A stretch of DNA of 60,000 nucleotides from Apostichopus japonicus (Eukaryota > Echinodermata > Holothuroidea > Aspidochirotida > Stichopodidae), in NCBI RefSeq assembly GCF_037975245.1, contig NC_092575.1:1743001-1803000 (forward strand), in the 5' to 3' direction. Position 1 is the stretch's first letter; each line of letters starts with the position of its first letter. Shown here piece after piece: positions 48,901 through 60,000 of this stretch. The position numbers were made by a program, and so were the translations under genes. Under the pieces are notes generated by a model. The model did no database searches, had not been told where the DNA came from, and worked only from the letters and a program-made list of their open reading frames with translations.

Positions 48901-51254
48901 CTAGACAGTGGATGGTAAAAACATTTTCAAATGAGGACACGACTCAAACTGTTGCATGCACTTAACCCTAATTGTACACAGCAGACTTTACAAACTCCAT
49001 ATACTGTATTCAACCTCACATACTATTAAGCGGTTTAAACGTCACGGTGATCCCAAAACAAACGCTTTACTTGACTGTGCTAAATGTTTGACGATGGTTG
49101 AGGCCTGAGTATTTCACTCGCGATTAGTTACAATCCTAAGCTGGCTGTAATATGTTTAATTTCCAAACGTTCTCTTCTTGCACTGAAAGAAATACTCAAC
49201 AAGATAAAAATTGCTACCATTAGAATCGGTTCTAAGTACACTCGAAATCATCACGTTTGGAATATCTACTGGCAGTTACGGACTACAAAATAAAAGGAGG
49301 TAGTGAACAGCTTTTACGATGAATAAATAATAGCCATAGTCTGGTTATTGTCCATGGAAGGAGATATAGGCCATGTATTCTGTATAGAAATGAAAGTGAT
49401 GTACAGTGTAGCGGGGGGGGGGGGGAGCTTTGGACGGTGTGGAGAGGGGGTTTGTAGAGGTATGAATGACGAGGCTACAAGAGAGTTTTATAGTGGAATG
49501 CAATATTTGAACAAGCAAAATACTGTACTCATGGTGCAAGCGTACTGTAAATCTGAGCCTTTATTAGAGGGGAGGTCACCAGGATATGCTTTAACTCGTG
49601 CTATATATATTTCAAGGTGTTTGATGGTTTACACAGGTCTGTAGACAAGATTACTCAGGGTTCAAATACTTTGGTTTCAGCAGGGTGGTGGGCTATAAAG
49701 GGCTTTGGTCTTGAGGTACCTTACAGGTCCACCTGTGAGATTCTATGATACTTTCTGGCAGATCTGTCTATTTGCTTCAAAATGAAATGCCTATCTTTGG
49801 CCCTCAATGAGAAATAAACTCCCGAGTCCTGACATGTGCAGGATTGTACTAAGTTGCTGCCTTGTTATGATTCCATATGGAAGAGATTAGAGTCATCCAG
49901 CATCTTCTGCCAATAAGCAATTGACTATACAGTAATATATGTGATGGATTAAAATGATAAAAACACCAACCTTACAAACAAACAAAACAAAAAAACAAGG
50001 GTAATTTGGCACGAAGGACCAATTTGAAATTTGTATGAGCAACTCCAGACCTGATGTACGGTCACCTTGTCCAGCTTTCATGGACAGTACAGTAGCTTTT
50101 ATATGGACAATGTTATTCCACGAATCCATAGCGACGGCCAAACAAGAGTGTTCATGCTGTACACAAGTCATAAACTTAACCGACAAACATGTCTCTGTTT
50201 TTATGCACTTTCTTTACCTTAAAAATGATGTGCACAAACGAAGGAACAGCAAGTCCTCAATTCAGGAAAAAAATTTTAGGAGATGCAAAACATGCTGGAT
50301 AACTAAGATGGGAGTTTTAGACAATTACAGCACTGTAATGTCTACTGAGGTCATTAAGCTGCAAGTGCTGAACGTTCGTGAATCATCTATTCAGTTACAG
50401 TTTTGCAATAAGCTTCTTTTTTTCTCCTACATACTTTTCTACGCCTGACGACAGTTCTGCATGTCATACATACAGTACCAAGTACAGTATCTAGCCTACA
50501 CCTGCTTTGTACTGTATATATGTTAGGATACAAGGTTACCCGATTGATTTTTTTATTCTGCTATAATAGGAGTGGTGTAACAACTCAATAACTTTTGAGA
50601 TTTCATAAATTATGTTTAACGATGAATTTTTGTATTGACATCTCCAAGTTTGCTAAAAAATTAGAAATTTTTGAAATGGAAGTCTTGTATTTTTCAAATA
50701 TCAGATGTATCTCTACAGTATCTGAGGATTGCAGATATTCACCTTTGACCTCTAAATTACTGAACATTTGAAATGCTCTTTTGGTAAATTTGGATGGTGC
50801 CAGCTTCTCATTAGCTCTGATGCTATCATTTACTTTCATGGAAAAGATGAATCATCATTTTCACGAATGCACTTAAGGTTTGAAATATGGAATTAACCAT
50901 GATATATTTATGGCCTACAACTACATTAATGTATTAATGTGGTCTACTTAACTAGGAAAATGATTCCAGAGGAAACACAAGATGGATTTAATGGCACCTC
51001 AAGACGAGGGCATCAAACAGTAGATTTATTTAGCCCGACTTTCTCGATTTTGGAAAGGACAAAAGCAGTAAATGACACGATTACGTAAAGCTATGCAACT
51101 TGTACAGTATATACGTCAGACAATTCACTACTGTACAGACCTGATGGTGGGGGTTTTGCTATTTCGAAGAGCACTGTCCCAGTTTCGATGTCTCTTATCT
51201 TGAATCTTGTAAAGTCAATATTAAACACATTAGCATCAGGATCACAGAGATAAC
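33591..51254 (-). CDS. UNC119: UNC119 lipid-binding chaperone, last four coding exons (5' end not found)
   Basis: UNC119 proteins have an immunoglobulin-like beta-sandwich that takes up N-myristoylated cargo (such as transducin alpha and Src-family kinases) and delivers it to cilia and membranes; release is driven by ARL3-GTP. Minus-strand exons are 51254-51141, 46983-46872, 36974-36802 and 33712-33591, with GT/AG borders and agreeing phases (2/1, 2/2, 1/1, 2/stop). Telling motifs are [70 protein letters not shown] and [14 protein letters not shown]. The acidic loop ([15 protein letters not shown]) sits where it does in the family. PDE6D was excluded by the C-terminal HNKADY motif. The first exon (the variable N-terminus) lies upstream of 51254, probably beyond the window. 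The protein ends five residues after NGG (IASM and stop), slightly different from vertebrates. Confidence 0.93.
33869..33902. repeat. TA dinucleotide microsatellite
   Basis: Seventeen uninterrupted TA units, in the UNC119 intron next to the last coding exon. Confidence 0.95.
36802..36974 (-). CDS. UNC119: UNC119 penultimate exon
   Basis: Acceptor TTCTTCCAG and donor GAGA|GTAAGT. It encodes [20 protein letters not shown] through [20 protein letters not shown], strands of the lipid-binding sandwich. Confidence 0.95.
40878..41150. repeat. Long TTA/TTG trinucleotide microsatellite
   Basis: About 270 bases of TTATTATTG-type units with ACT and CAT variants, interrupted near the right end. Translated frames are poly-Tyr/Cys or poly-Ile and are not genes. 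Confidence 0.95.
44011..44034. repeat. Perfect 11-bp hairpin of ACTGTACTGTG
   Basis: ACTGTACTGTG, then TG, then CACAGTACAGT. It is the cleanest example of a TACTGTACAGTA-like word that is scattered through the right half of the window. Confidence 0.6.
45440..45630. repeat. Degenerate TGACCT-rich dispersed repeat (tentative)
   Basis: ATGACCTCTGACCTC, TTCTGACCTCAGCCGACC and CCTTTGACCTTC recur within 190 bases around CCAAGTTTGCCATCTTGAAA. Similar words occur at about 47095-47120 and 50740-50760. It looks like an old dispersed repeat; no borders could be set. Confidence 0.3.
46872..46983 (-). CDS. UNC119: UNC119 exon with acidic loop and second conserved strand block
   Basis: Acceptor CTTTCCAG and donor GCTAC|GTAAGT. 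It encodes an acidic run followed by [20 protein letters not shown]. The phase joins exactly to the exons on both sides. Confidence 0.95.
46984..51140 (-). other. UNC119 intron (4.2 kb)
   Basis: No exon was recognised. It holds the GC-richer island at about 47810-48140 and a poly-G run (about 49414-49427). An open frame of 137 codons on the plus strand (50035-50448) has no recognisable features and is probably chance. Confidence 0.55.
47810..48140. other. GC- and CpG-richer island of unknown nature inside the UNC119 intron
   Basis: The composition changes sharply from the AT-rich surroundings to a stretch with many CG dinucleotides, and then back. A perfect 6-bp stem (GTCTCG / CGAGAC around CCGAGCT) lies at about 47938-47956. 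A minus-strand frame of 70 codons (48116-47904) crosses it but resembles nothing I know, and no splice sites were assigned. It could be an enhancer, an alternative first exon, an old gene fragment or a non-coding RNA. Confidence 0.35.
51141..51254 (-). CDS. UNC119: UNC119 exon 2 (most upstream exon found)
   Basis: Acceptor TTTCTCTCCAG and donor TCAG|GTCTGT. It encodes [20 protein letters not shown] and [17 protein letters not shown], the first conserved block of the family. It begins with two bases of a codon, so an upstream exon must end with one. Confidence 0.94.
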
Positions 51255-53045
51255 CTGGAGAGAAAGAGAAAAATAAAATGAAAATTAGACAAAATTAATC
51301 ACTCTACTGTATGTTATCATATATGGAATTGACTTTCAAAACATTTGAATGACAGGAGAGTAGTAGAGACAGGGATCCCACAGATGGGTTTGGACGTACA
51401 GTGTACCAAAGTCATTTTTTTTGGGGGGGGGGGGGAGTACTGTACAGATCTGTAAAGTACAGAAAAAAACATGCACTATTATTTGTGGAAGATTAATCAA
51501 TAAAGTTACCTCTGACTGCAAAATTCAGAAAATTACTTGAACTTCCAATCAAATGCAGATATGTTTGGAAATTGGAAATCATTTTTGAAACTCATCACGT
51601 TATCTTTGAAGGTAAATTTAACAAAAGTTCACACTCTGCAAAGTATCCAATATTTAGCAAATAGTCGTTTTTCGTGAGTACTTCACTGTGTGCTTGTTAG
51701 TGTTGGCATAGAATCTAGTCAGTTGCCTGTGAAGAGGATGGGCAAGGACCGCCGTCTGATTGGTCTGTACAGCACATATTTCTGGGCCGGTGACCTCTAA
51801 CAACCTCTTCCTTATCAATCTACCCTTATGATATATATCTTACATGCACTTGTAGCACTCGAGTATTATCCCTAGGGGTAAAGACAGAGAGGAGAGTCTG
51901 ATTATTGGACTTGAAGAATCTTCTCTCAAAGAACACTCAACTTCCTTGGAGAATTCCCTAAACTTAACACACAGTACGTATCACCTTGGATACAGCAGAC
52001 CCGTTACCTAGGACGAGAAAGGAATGTGACTCTACTATATATGAATGCCAATCGCAAACTCTCTGGAGCACATTAGAGTACCTCCTCGTAGCGTCCTTAA
52101 GATGAGATCATGTGAGGGAAACGATTAAATTAAGCTCCCTCTTCAAAGATGTGAAAAGACCAAGGGTAGACTCTACATCAAAAGGTATGGGTCACAGTCC
52201 GAGACTGGATTTCACGGTGCATCATACTATAAACTGGGAAACTGACTATAAACTGGGAAATGTTACAGGGTTTTGAGCGGTCAATTTAAAACGGAAGTGA
52301 TAGATCTATGTATAAAACTACATACACCTCAGACGTCCCTCTGGAAGAGCGATACACCCTGACACGTCGCTGGTTTCCTTCCATCTTCAAAGGAACACCA
52401 AAGCTAACAGTACAAGTCCTCTCTCTCTAAAATGTCAATATTTGTTTTTCGTTTCCTTTTGGTCAGTTTGAAGGACTGTTAACAGTACTAACAAAACCAG
52501 ATCTATAGATACTGTAGGGAAATATTTGTTAGCTGGGTTAGGTCTTGCATGATCTAGCAATATGTGACATTTGATGACGTTCTTATGTCACAACAGTTCA
52601 CAGTTTGTTGACTAAAAGGTACCTTAATGAGTCTAAAGAGTTACTTTAATTAATTAAAACCCTGGTGGTGCAGGAGTGAGCTTTTTGTACTGTAAATATG
52701 ACCTTTTGGTTTCATGAATGAAATTCACACCTGTTGATTTTTTTTTTTTCAACTCTCACATACATGCATGCGAGCAACTTCTTCAAGATCCATAAGAAAC
52801 TCTTCTAAGCCAACGGTGTCAGTACTGTATATTGTACAAATCTATCTAATCCCTTGCCAATCCCTCAATCAATAAAGTTACTTTTATGTGGTATCTTAGA
52901 AGAGCAGTTATGCTGAGTCATGCTACCGTTAAACCTACAGTACTGGCTACTGACTTGAATAGCCAGACGTCATACCAGCAATGTAGGCAATGTATTTTCC
53001 CAAACAACATTGGTGTTTAATAATAAATAGCTCAGCTATAAATAA

Positions 53046-53210
53046 GGGGTTAATCAACAGTCTAGCGTGCGTTACTCACAGGATTAACACACGATTGGGG
53101 GATAATGCAAGCGATGCACGAGGGCGGAGCCCGAGTGCATCCAGCGATAGCATTAACACCTGGAGTGCATTAATCATGTGAGTAACGCAGTTAGACCGTT
53201 GATTAACCCC
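53046..53210. mobile_element. 165-bp foldback MITE-like element
   Basis: GGGGTTAATCAACAGTCTAG at the left pairs with GGGGTTAATCAACGGTCTAA on the other strand from the right end. The arms stay paired for about 42 bases, including GCGTTACTCACA and GATTAA, with one indel and a few mismatches. The centre is also inverted (GATGCAC, GAGGGC and GGAGCCCGAGTGCATC). TTAA occurs in both arms (53050-53053, 53203-53206) and could be a target duplication if the true ends are just inside. There is no coding capacity. Confidence 0.75.
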
Positions 53211-53312
53211 ATTCATTCATACACTACCATTTGTGTGGCGGAAAAATCATAAAACAAAACATTTTTGGTTACATATAACCAAAGATTTATTAAAGTGATG
53301 CCCCGTAATTTT

Positions 53313-53343
53313 ACCGTGCGTTACTCACAGGATTAACCACGGT
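53313..53343. repeat. Partial second copy of the foldback arm
   Basis: GTGCGTTACTCACAGGATTAA, shared with the left arm of the element at 53046, here sits between ACCGTG and CACGGT, which form their own 6-bp inverted pair. It may be a solo arm or the remnant of a second insertion. Confidence 0.6.
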
Positions 53344-54739
53344 CAGCTGACCTGAATGGACCAATAGGATTTAGGAATCTTTACTACTGTAAGTATGAAT
53401 GAATTAACCTTTATTTCAAAAAAACGGTTAAACAAGAAACCAAAAAAAGAAGCAGTTTGCATGTGATGATCAATAATAGTGTCAAAGTGTCTGCAACACA
53501 TTTATTAGAGTTGGAGTTGCAAAAAAAATTAACAGATATTAGATAATTTAATGCTTGGTTAAAACAATTTGGAAGACATCTTTGTATTTTTTAACTTAAC
53601 TTTAACTTTGATTTTTTTTGGGGGGGGGGGGAGGGTCTGGGATTGAGGAAGGTTAAGAGAGGTAAGTTAATGAGGAGGGTACCAGGTAATACATAGAACA
53701 TCATTTTTACTAGTAAATTGTGAATTTACTTATTACTTAATATCAGTTTCTTTTCCTTAACTGCTATATAAACACAACAAAAGTAGTGTAAGACAGTTTG
53801 ATTACAGTACAGTTTGACAGTTAATTTATCAAATTACACAGCTCAAACAATGAATACCCTACAATATGTATACAATTTTATTCCACTGTTTGACAAAAAA
53901 AAAAAGAAGTTTAAAGGATTGGTTCCTATTCCCAAATTCCTCTTTCTCAAACAAACATGGCAGATATCCCACTCCCTCAAGTTTCCTTAAACCCCACCCC
54001 TCCTCAACCTCACAAGCCCCCCTTCCTCACCCTCACAACCCCCCACTCACCCTCACAATCCAAAGTGTGTTCCTAGACCACACGCCTCTAGGTGACTTTC
54101 ATGATGTTGTGGCAACACCATTTCACTCCCTCTCACCCCCCTCCCCAACCCAGCTTTGCTCCTTCAAATCTCTAGTAGAAACTCTGACCAATGAATAAAG
54201 CTTTTCCAATTTGTTAGTACAGTAACCTTCAAGGAAAGAAATGAAAGAGATGATATCATACTTCCTGGAACAGAGGAAATTTCACTTTCAATAGTGCTAA
54301 TTCAAAGGCATACCTTATAGTAAGCAAGTTGACTTGATTTCAAGTTTGGTTGGTCCAGGTAATAATTTACACCGTACGATCGAATCACCAAAATGCATAT
54401 TCAAAATGAGCAAATTAATACCATTTTACAAGTGCAAAGGAACACAGGAACCATGATACTATTTTGTAACGAGAGAAAATTAAAAAAATTATAAAAAATG
54501 TTGCAAAATTTGAACACTTAATTATTTCCCTGTTAGTCAACTCCCCTTATCAAGGGGTGGCCTATGATGTTATTGTGTACTATCCCGGGATCTCCCGTGA
54601 CGATGCTGCAGTTTTTATCACGCCTCCTGAGCATCTGTTACTTTCAATCGCAACTAAAGTAAAACTTCAGTACGGTTTGCCTTTGTAGTAGTTTTCTTTC
54701 CTCACTGATAGACTAACAGTACTGTATGTTACCCGTACA

Positions 54740-54950
54740 TCATATTTACTGTACAGTATGTTCTCTGTATGTCATTTTTACTGTATGTATGTTATCTGTA
54801 TGTTATATTTACTGTTTATGTTATATCTGTATATATGTCATTTTTACTATATATACAGAATGTTATTTGTATGTTATATTTACTGTTTAGTATGTTATCT
54901 GGTACATCATATTTATTGCACGGTACGTTATCTACTGTAGTCGCTCCAGA
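54740..54950. repeat. Degenerate tandem TGTATGTYAT-type repeat
   Basis: Words such as TGTATGTCATTTTTACTG and TGTATGTTATATTTACTG recur at intervals of roughly 25-45 bases. Open frames here are low-complexity Tyr/Leu/Cys readings. Confidence 0.65.
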
Positions 54951-57900
54951 CATTCAGTAGTATGTATGTATAGCCAAAGTGCTGATTGTGAGAAGACAAG
55001 TAATCAAACTTTAATACTACTTTAAATCAAGTTTTGAACAAGACAAGTTTTGTACTTGTGGTCCTTTCCCACTGCTACTATAAACGTACTTCCAACTGTA
55101 TATATGTGTAACCCTGGTGTCATGAATGACACAGTGGGTTTGTTGTTTTCACTTGCTAGTAGAAGCAGTTTCTGTCAATAGTGTAGATAGTTTTAATTAA
55201 AAAGAGTAAACAGATACTTCCTGCCTCTGCTGAGTATATTGCAGATTAGTGATGGTTATTTTACTTTCACAAAGCCTTTTTGTATGTATTTTTGCTACTT
55301 ATCTCTCCTGAGATAAACTGAGCCTGCTAGACAATAGCGCTTGTGGTTTATACCTGGGACAATAGTATTTAGAGAGTCAGTGTATTGGTGGGAAAGGGTT
55401 ACAAAGTAACCCAGTGCTGGGGAAGGGAAGGCACATTGTGACATGAATATTTATAAGGACTAATCCATCATGTAATTACTGATTGGTCATCTTATTAGTT
55501 GGTCAACAGGATCTTTGCTAGAAGTAACCAATAGGATGTGGGGAAGCCATGTGGCCTAGAGTTGTTGTCGCTTGTCGTCACATAGTTCTGGTAACATTGT
55601 ATCTTTTTATAGTTAGAGTTTGTTACTTCACCTGGAGAGAGCAAGGCTTCTCTTGCTTGATCTATTGTACTTATAATATTTTTATTAAAGGAAAAAGTGT
55701 TGTATAGATAGGGAGTTTCGAAGATGTTCATCATGTAAAGTTATATTCTTAAATTATGATGAGGATGTCATATTAGTATCTTTGTGGCCACTGTTCCTGA
55801 TCTTGCCGAGATGGTTACCATGGACTTTTCATATTTTACTTAATTGCTGTTCTTGGAGCCCACCTGTACTTTGTATTTATCTAAGGAACCGGATGCTACC
55901 ACCGAGCTGTAGACGTCACTATAACCCTAACTATTTTGTTAAATTGTCATACCGTTTTGTAAATCGCTGGACTGCAGTATATTACCAAGTCTATTATGGA
56001 GCACACTGATGTACACCGGAACCTTAATTCGCGAAAATGAACTTTCCGCGTTGAAGAAAGAAAGCGAGCAGTTCGCGACAGCACCAGTGTAAAACCAGAC
56101 TTAAGTATTCTTTTATTGTAACCTTTGTCATGGCCATAGACAATAAGTTTAAGTCTTCTAAGTTCTAAATGTTCAGTGTATAGTACAGTGCACACTGTAA
56201 CCTTATTGTTATCATTGTCTATACCACCTGTGCTGCATCATGTACAGTGTTCAGTGCCACAGTAACCAGTATGTTATGTAACTGCAAGTATGCTTATTTA
56301 AGAGTTAATATTTAAGAGTGTGGTCGAGTTGACATATTTTGTAATGTAGATACTTTTTATTGTTTTGTGCCATTGATACCCTTATAACATCCCCATTTCC
56401 CATAATTGGAGGATTGAAAATATAAGTAGTTCATGGTACATTTCTTTGTGTTTTGTGTCTCTCATTGTAAACCTGTGTAGAACTGACTCAGCAGTTGTTT
56501 TGAATATCAGCATTGAACCATTCGGACATGGAGACAATTTTATCCTGTCTTGAAGCCTAGGCCCACTTGATACACATATTGCTGACCCATTGTCCTAATT
56601 ACCTTGACCGAAGGAAAGGAGGGGTTACATATATACACCAGTTGTTGTATGGAAGAAATGTGCATTACAGGCGTTCGTGTGAAAACCTTAGACATTCAAA
56701 TTGTCATTAACTTCGACATTTACAGTTTTGTAGGTCATTACTCATTACCTGTGCATTTAAATGATCACAGTATTGATGCTACGATGTACAGTATTGTACA
56801 CTCACATGGGCAGAAGAGATCATGACACAGAAAAACCATTACTGACTGCACTGTACAAATAGTAAGACAGTACTTGAAATGGTAATCCTTGGTGTATCCA
56901 CAGTAGATGAGTTACAAGGTTACAATTCTCACATAACCAACAAGACGGTTTGCACATGTACAATATGTATACTACATGCATGGACATAAGCTCCTCATGT
57001 AGTAAAACAAAGGCATGGACAGGGAGCTACCAGGGATATTGGCCAGAGGATTTAAAAACAACAACAGCAACAACAAGAACAAAAATACCTCTTTTGAAAG
57101 TGAGAAGAATAGGTCTCCAGGTCAGGAGAGATACATGCAGCCAATAAGTGGGAATAAGCAAAAAAAAATTGAGGATGGATCTGGAAAGGACATATGAATA
57201 TTAATTTACTGTGGGTTGAATTTATGGGAAAAACTGTTAAACCAAATTTAATTTCATTGGCCATGAAACTCTGTCCACATTATTGCTCCAGTAGCATTTC
57301 AGGGTCTCTGATTTCCCTGATTCCACTAAAATAACAGGGGAAGGATGAAACTTTCTTGGAACCAGAAACGAGTACGATAATATGAAGTTTCTGGAAGTTT
57401 CTTCAACTGCAACATGGATTTTAAAACATTTACGAAACAGGGCAGTCTACACCTCGATTGCTTGAGAAAATGATGCCAATTTGCCAAACAGGAAACTATT
57501 TGGTTTTGGAATTGTTTTGTATATTTTCTAGGAGTATTTGAAGTACTTCCCGATACATACACTCTATTGTACTATAATCTACTTGATCGGTGAAGAGCTT
57601 GGCCTCTTATGTACAGTTTAGACACAGTACAAAGCAATTCAAACACAAATATGTATAATCATGTATAAGTACTGCACTGTATGCAGGTACATACAGTTAC
57701 ATATTAACTGTGCATAATTCAAATACTGGAATCTTCCATGTCATAAAGCACACAGTAAAAGTATTGATTCGAGATACCTCTAACTTGCGATTATAATGGA
57801 TACCACGAAAAATTCCCTCAAGCTAGCATCCTCGACCCTCCCCCCACCCCCACCCACCCAACCCTCTCTCCTTCCCTTACTTTTCATTTTCTCCATCTTC

Positions 57901-60000
57901 TCTGCTTATTCTGTTCTTCCTTATAATGTTATCGATACAAATCAAATTTCCTGTTTCATTTTGACTGTGTTATAATTGTATATATGTAAACTGTACCATA
58001 TAACTGAACAATTATACTGTAGAGCACATCCTAATTACCAAACAGCACTACAGTTAATACATATTAACTGTAAAGTTCTACTGTACAGTACTACAAGGTC
58101 TGTCACAATCACATCAAGTAGCAAACACATTCAACAGTATAGGCCTATTTTAGAACCTGACCATCTCCTGTAAATCACCTTTCAAATTGTGATTAATGTG
58201 GGTGGTGCAGCAATGATTCACCAATTTCCCATTTCAAGGATATTATTTTAAATTATACTGGAAGTAACTAAACATAGGGAAAAACAGATTAAATTCAAAC
58301 TGTCACATTTTAAAACAGGATGACTTTAGGCAAAAGAAAAATCAATTTGTGTTTCTTGAAGACGATTAAACACCATTGTTTTTAGTCCAGGTTGTTCTTC
58401 GACAGTCATAACACTTTTTGAGAAAAATGACCGTTTTTTTCAACAACAAGTGAGGTTTATCAATTAAGATGACAGGAGAATATCTTCAGTAATACACAAA
58501 CAATTGCTGTAAATCAGTTCTTCAGATGCAACACACAATCACTTGAAAACCCTGAAGATTTTCATGGCCTTGAGAATGAATTCTTTACAATGAAGCACTG
58601 TACAGTGTGTACAACTTTGTCAAGGCCAACATCCTTCATTCACGAATGTCATCCTAATACATTGTGTGATCTATTCCTAGAATCCTTACAGTACAATGAT
58701 GTTAAAAGACAATACCTACAGTACAAGTAAATCAACTAGTTGAGTCTGCACTGAGGAGCAAAGGTCATCCTCACTTTAGCCTTAAAGGAGCATGCCAGTG
58801 AAATAACAGCATATTTGAAAGGTGACTGGTTATCTTAAAAACCTACATACTGCAGCTGTATGCTTACTCGAATATTTCTCTCCTTCTTGTGGACTAAAAC
58901 ATCTACGTATATCAGGACAAAAGTTCGGACTTAAAATCACCTTTAAATTTCATACTCCCCTTTAAACTCTATTCTATTCAAGTTTTAACTCACTGTAGAT
59001 ATATGTTATACGTATATATATTATTAATATGTTTAGCTACGCAGTACCGGCGGTACTGTAACTTCTAGCATCAAGTCTGGTTTATATCAACAATTACTGC
59101 ACAGTTACCTTCTGTGTGAAGGCTTCCAAATTTAATCTTGAAGAGTTAAATTGTCCCACTGCAGTGAGAAAAACAACAACTTGAAAAGAAGCCCTCTAAG
59201 TTGTAATTACATGTACAGTCACTTGCTAGTAGGTAAAGGTCTTGTAAATTTTCAGCTCAAAAGTCTCGAGGGATACAGCCATTCTGTAAATACACTGTAC
59301 CTCAAGTTATATTGGTCACTGCCGCAGATTGACCACAGCAGTGGGGCTGTAAAAATGCATATTTTAAAAAAACTTTCTTCGAGATCATGATCAGTAACAA
59401 TAAAAAGATGAAGGAATATTCAAAATAAAATAAAAATAGTATATACTGATAAAGGTCCCTACGTACAATAAAGGTAACTTTTAGCTTGAGGCATGCATAA
59501 TTTGGAGTGATATAAGAAGGCTGAGACTTATAAAAATATATAACTTGTATCATAGAGCGTATGATATGATGAATATAGATAGGAATCTATGCTTCATACT
59601 GCAACTCGTTCATTTTTTTTAATATTATTTTTGCGGGGGAGGGGGGGGAGAGGGAATAATCTGTGATGTCATAAATGGGCTGAATTGATACCAGTTTGCA
59701 TTTCATTTGAATTGCAATGATACTGTGCACCAAACATTGGAAAATAATTGAATAACGCGATCGGACCTGTGTGTTCAAGTAACTGCATCATTCACAGTAA
59801 CAGTAGCCAGTGACTCTACTTACAGACTACAGTACCAGGACTGTCCTAACTACATGAGTGAATTTACACCATGAAAATCTGCAACATTTATACTAATGTA
59901 AGCTTTTGTCACTAATGTCACGAAATCACTAATCAGGTTGAAGGGATTTCTTCTTTCTTTTTTTATATGTACAGTATGAAATTCCAAATTATGCACTTAT

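Larger units (their letters stand above)
51255..60000 (-). other. UNC119 first intron or upstream DNA
   Basis: The missing first exon was looked for and not found, so the intron probably runs past the end of the window (at least 8.7 kb). Contents are a foldback MITE (53046-53210) with a half-copy (53313-53343), poly-G runs (about 51421-51436, 53619-53632), a proline-coding C-rich stretch (about 53990-54150), degenerate ATGTTAT repeats (54740-54950), and many TACTGTACAG words. No RNA gene or other exon was recognised. Confidence 0.5.

Noticed and set aside
50035-50448. Open frame of 137 codons on the plus strand
   Set aside because: No recognisable motif and it lies in a UNC119 intron on the opposite strand; it is most likely chance.
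33591-51254. PDE6D (prenyl-binding protein) instead of UNC119
   Set aside because: The fold is shared, but the [19 protein letters not shown] and HNKADY blocks belong to UNC119.
59112-59162. Candidate first exon of UNC119 on the minus strand
   Set aside because: A good acceptor and donor bracket about 50 bases, but the phase needed to join the next exon contains a stop codon, and the peptide does not resemble the family.
1-60000. tRNA, rRNA and spliceosomal RNA genes; retrotransposon polymerase or integrase
   Set aside because: I looked for tRNA B-box-like words, conserved snRNA starts and reverse transcriptase motifs and saw none that held up; a covariance-model scan would settle it.

Overview
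The window is animal nuclear DNA. Genes are split by introns with GT/AG borders, poly(A) signals are present, and most of the sequence is AT-rich non-coding DNA with microsatellites and poly-G/C runs. The gene families and the many AGGCCTA and TACAGTAC words suggest a marine invertebrate, perhaps an echinoderm; that is inference only.

Region 1 (766-14215) is one composite mobile element. A Mutator-like (MULE) DNA transposon has 39-bp terminal inverted repeats and a 9-bp target duplication (AGCTGTTGG at 757-765 and 14216-14224). On the minus strand it carries a complete nine-exon gene (13718 down to 10238) for a 574-residue transposase. The domain order is PHD-type zinc finger, FLYWCH zinc finger, MULE DDE catalytic domain. 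Its left end occurs twice in direct orientation (766-1040 and 8520-8794). The first copy is split from its continuation by a 6.78-kb TTAA-flanked element (1041-7818), and the second copy is the matching empty site (TTAA at 8791-8794). The copies look identical, so these events are recent. The TTAA element holds candidate exons of an unrecognised plus-strand gene whose splice phases agree.

Region 2 (14642-20206) is a RABGEF1/Rabex-5 orthologue on the plus strand: six coding exons, 510 residues, with an A20 zinc finger, an inverted ubiquitin-interacting motif and a VPS9 Rab5-GEF domain with its key residues intact. Intron 4 contains a 52-bp minisatellite.

Region 3 (about 20.2-33.6 kb) is the space between two convergent genes. 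It holds a SINE-like dispersed repeat, a 93-bp tandem duplication and simple repeats, and I see no gene in it.

Region 4 (33591 to the end, minus strand) is a UNC119 lipid-binding chaperone gene. Its last four coding exons are present and the first was not found. The introns are long and hold a trinucleotide microsatellite (about 40.88-41.15 kb), an unexplained GC-richer island (about 47.8-48.15 kb) and a 165-bp foldback MITE (53046-53210).

The two host genes are both membrane-trafficking factors (Rab5 activation; transport of acylated cargo), but nothing in the sequence shows co-regulation. The most interesting part is the recently active PHD-FLYWCH MULE just upstream of RABGEF1, with its nested TTAA element.
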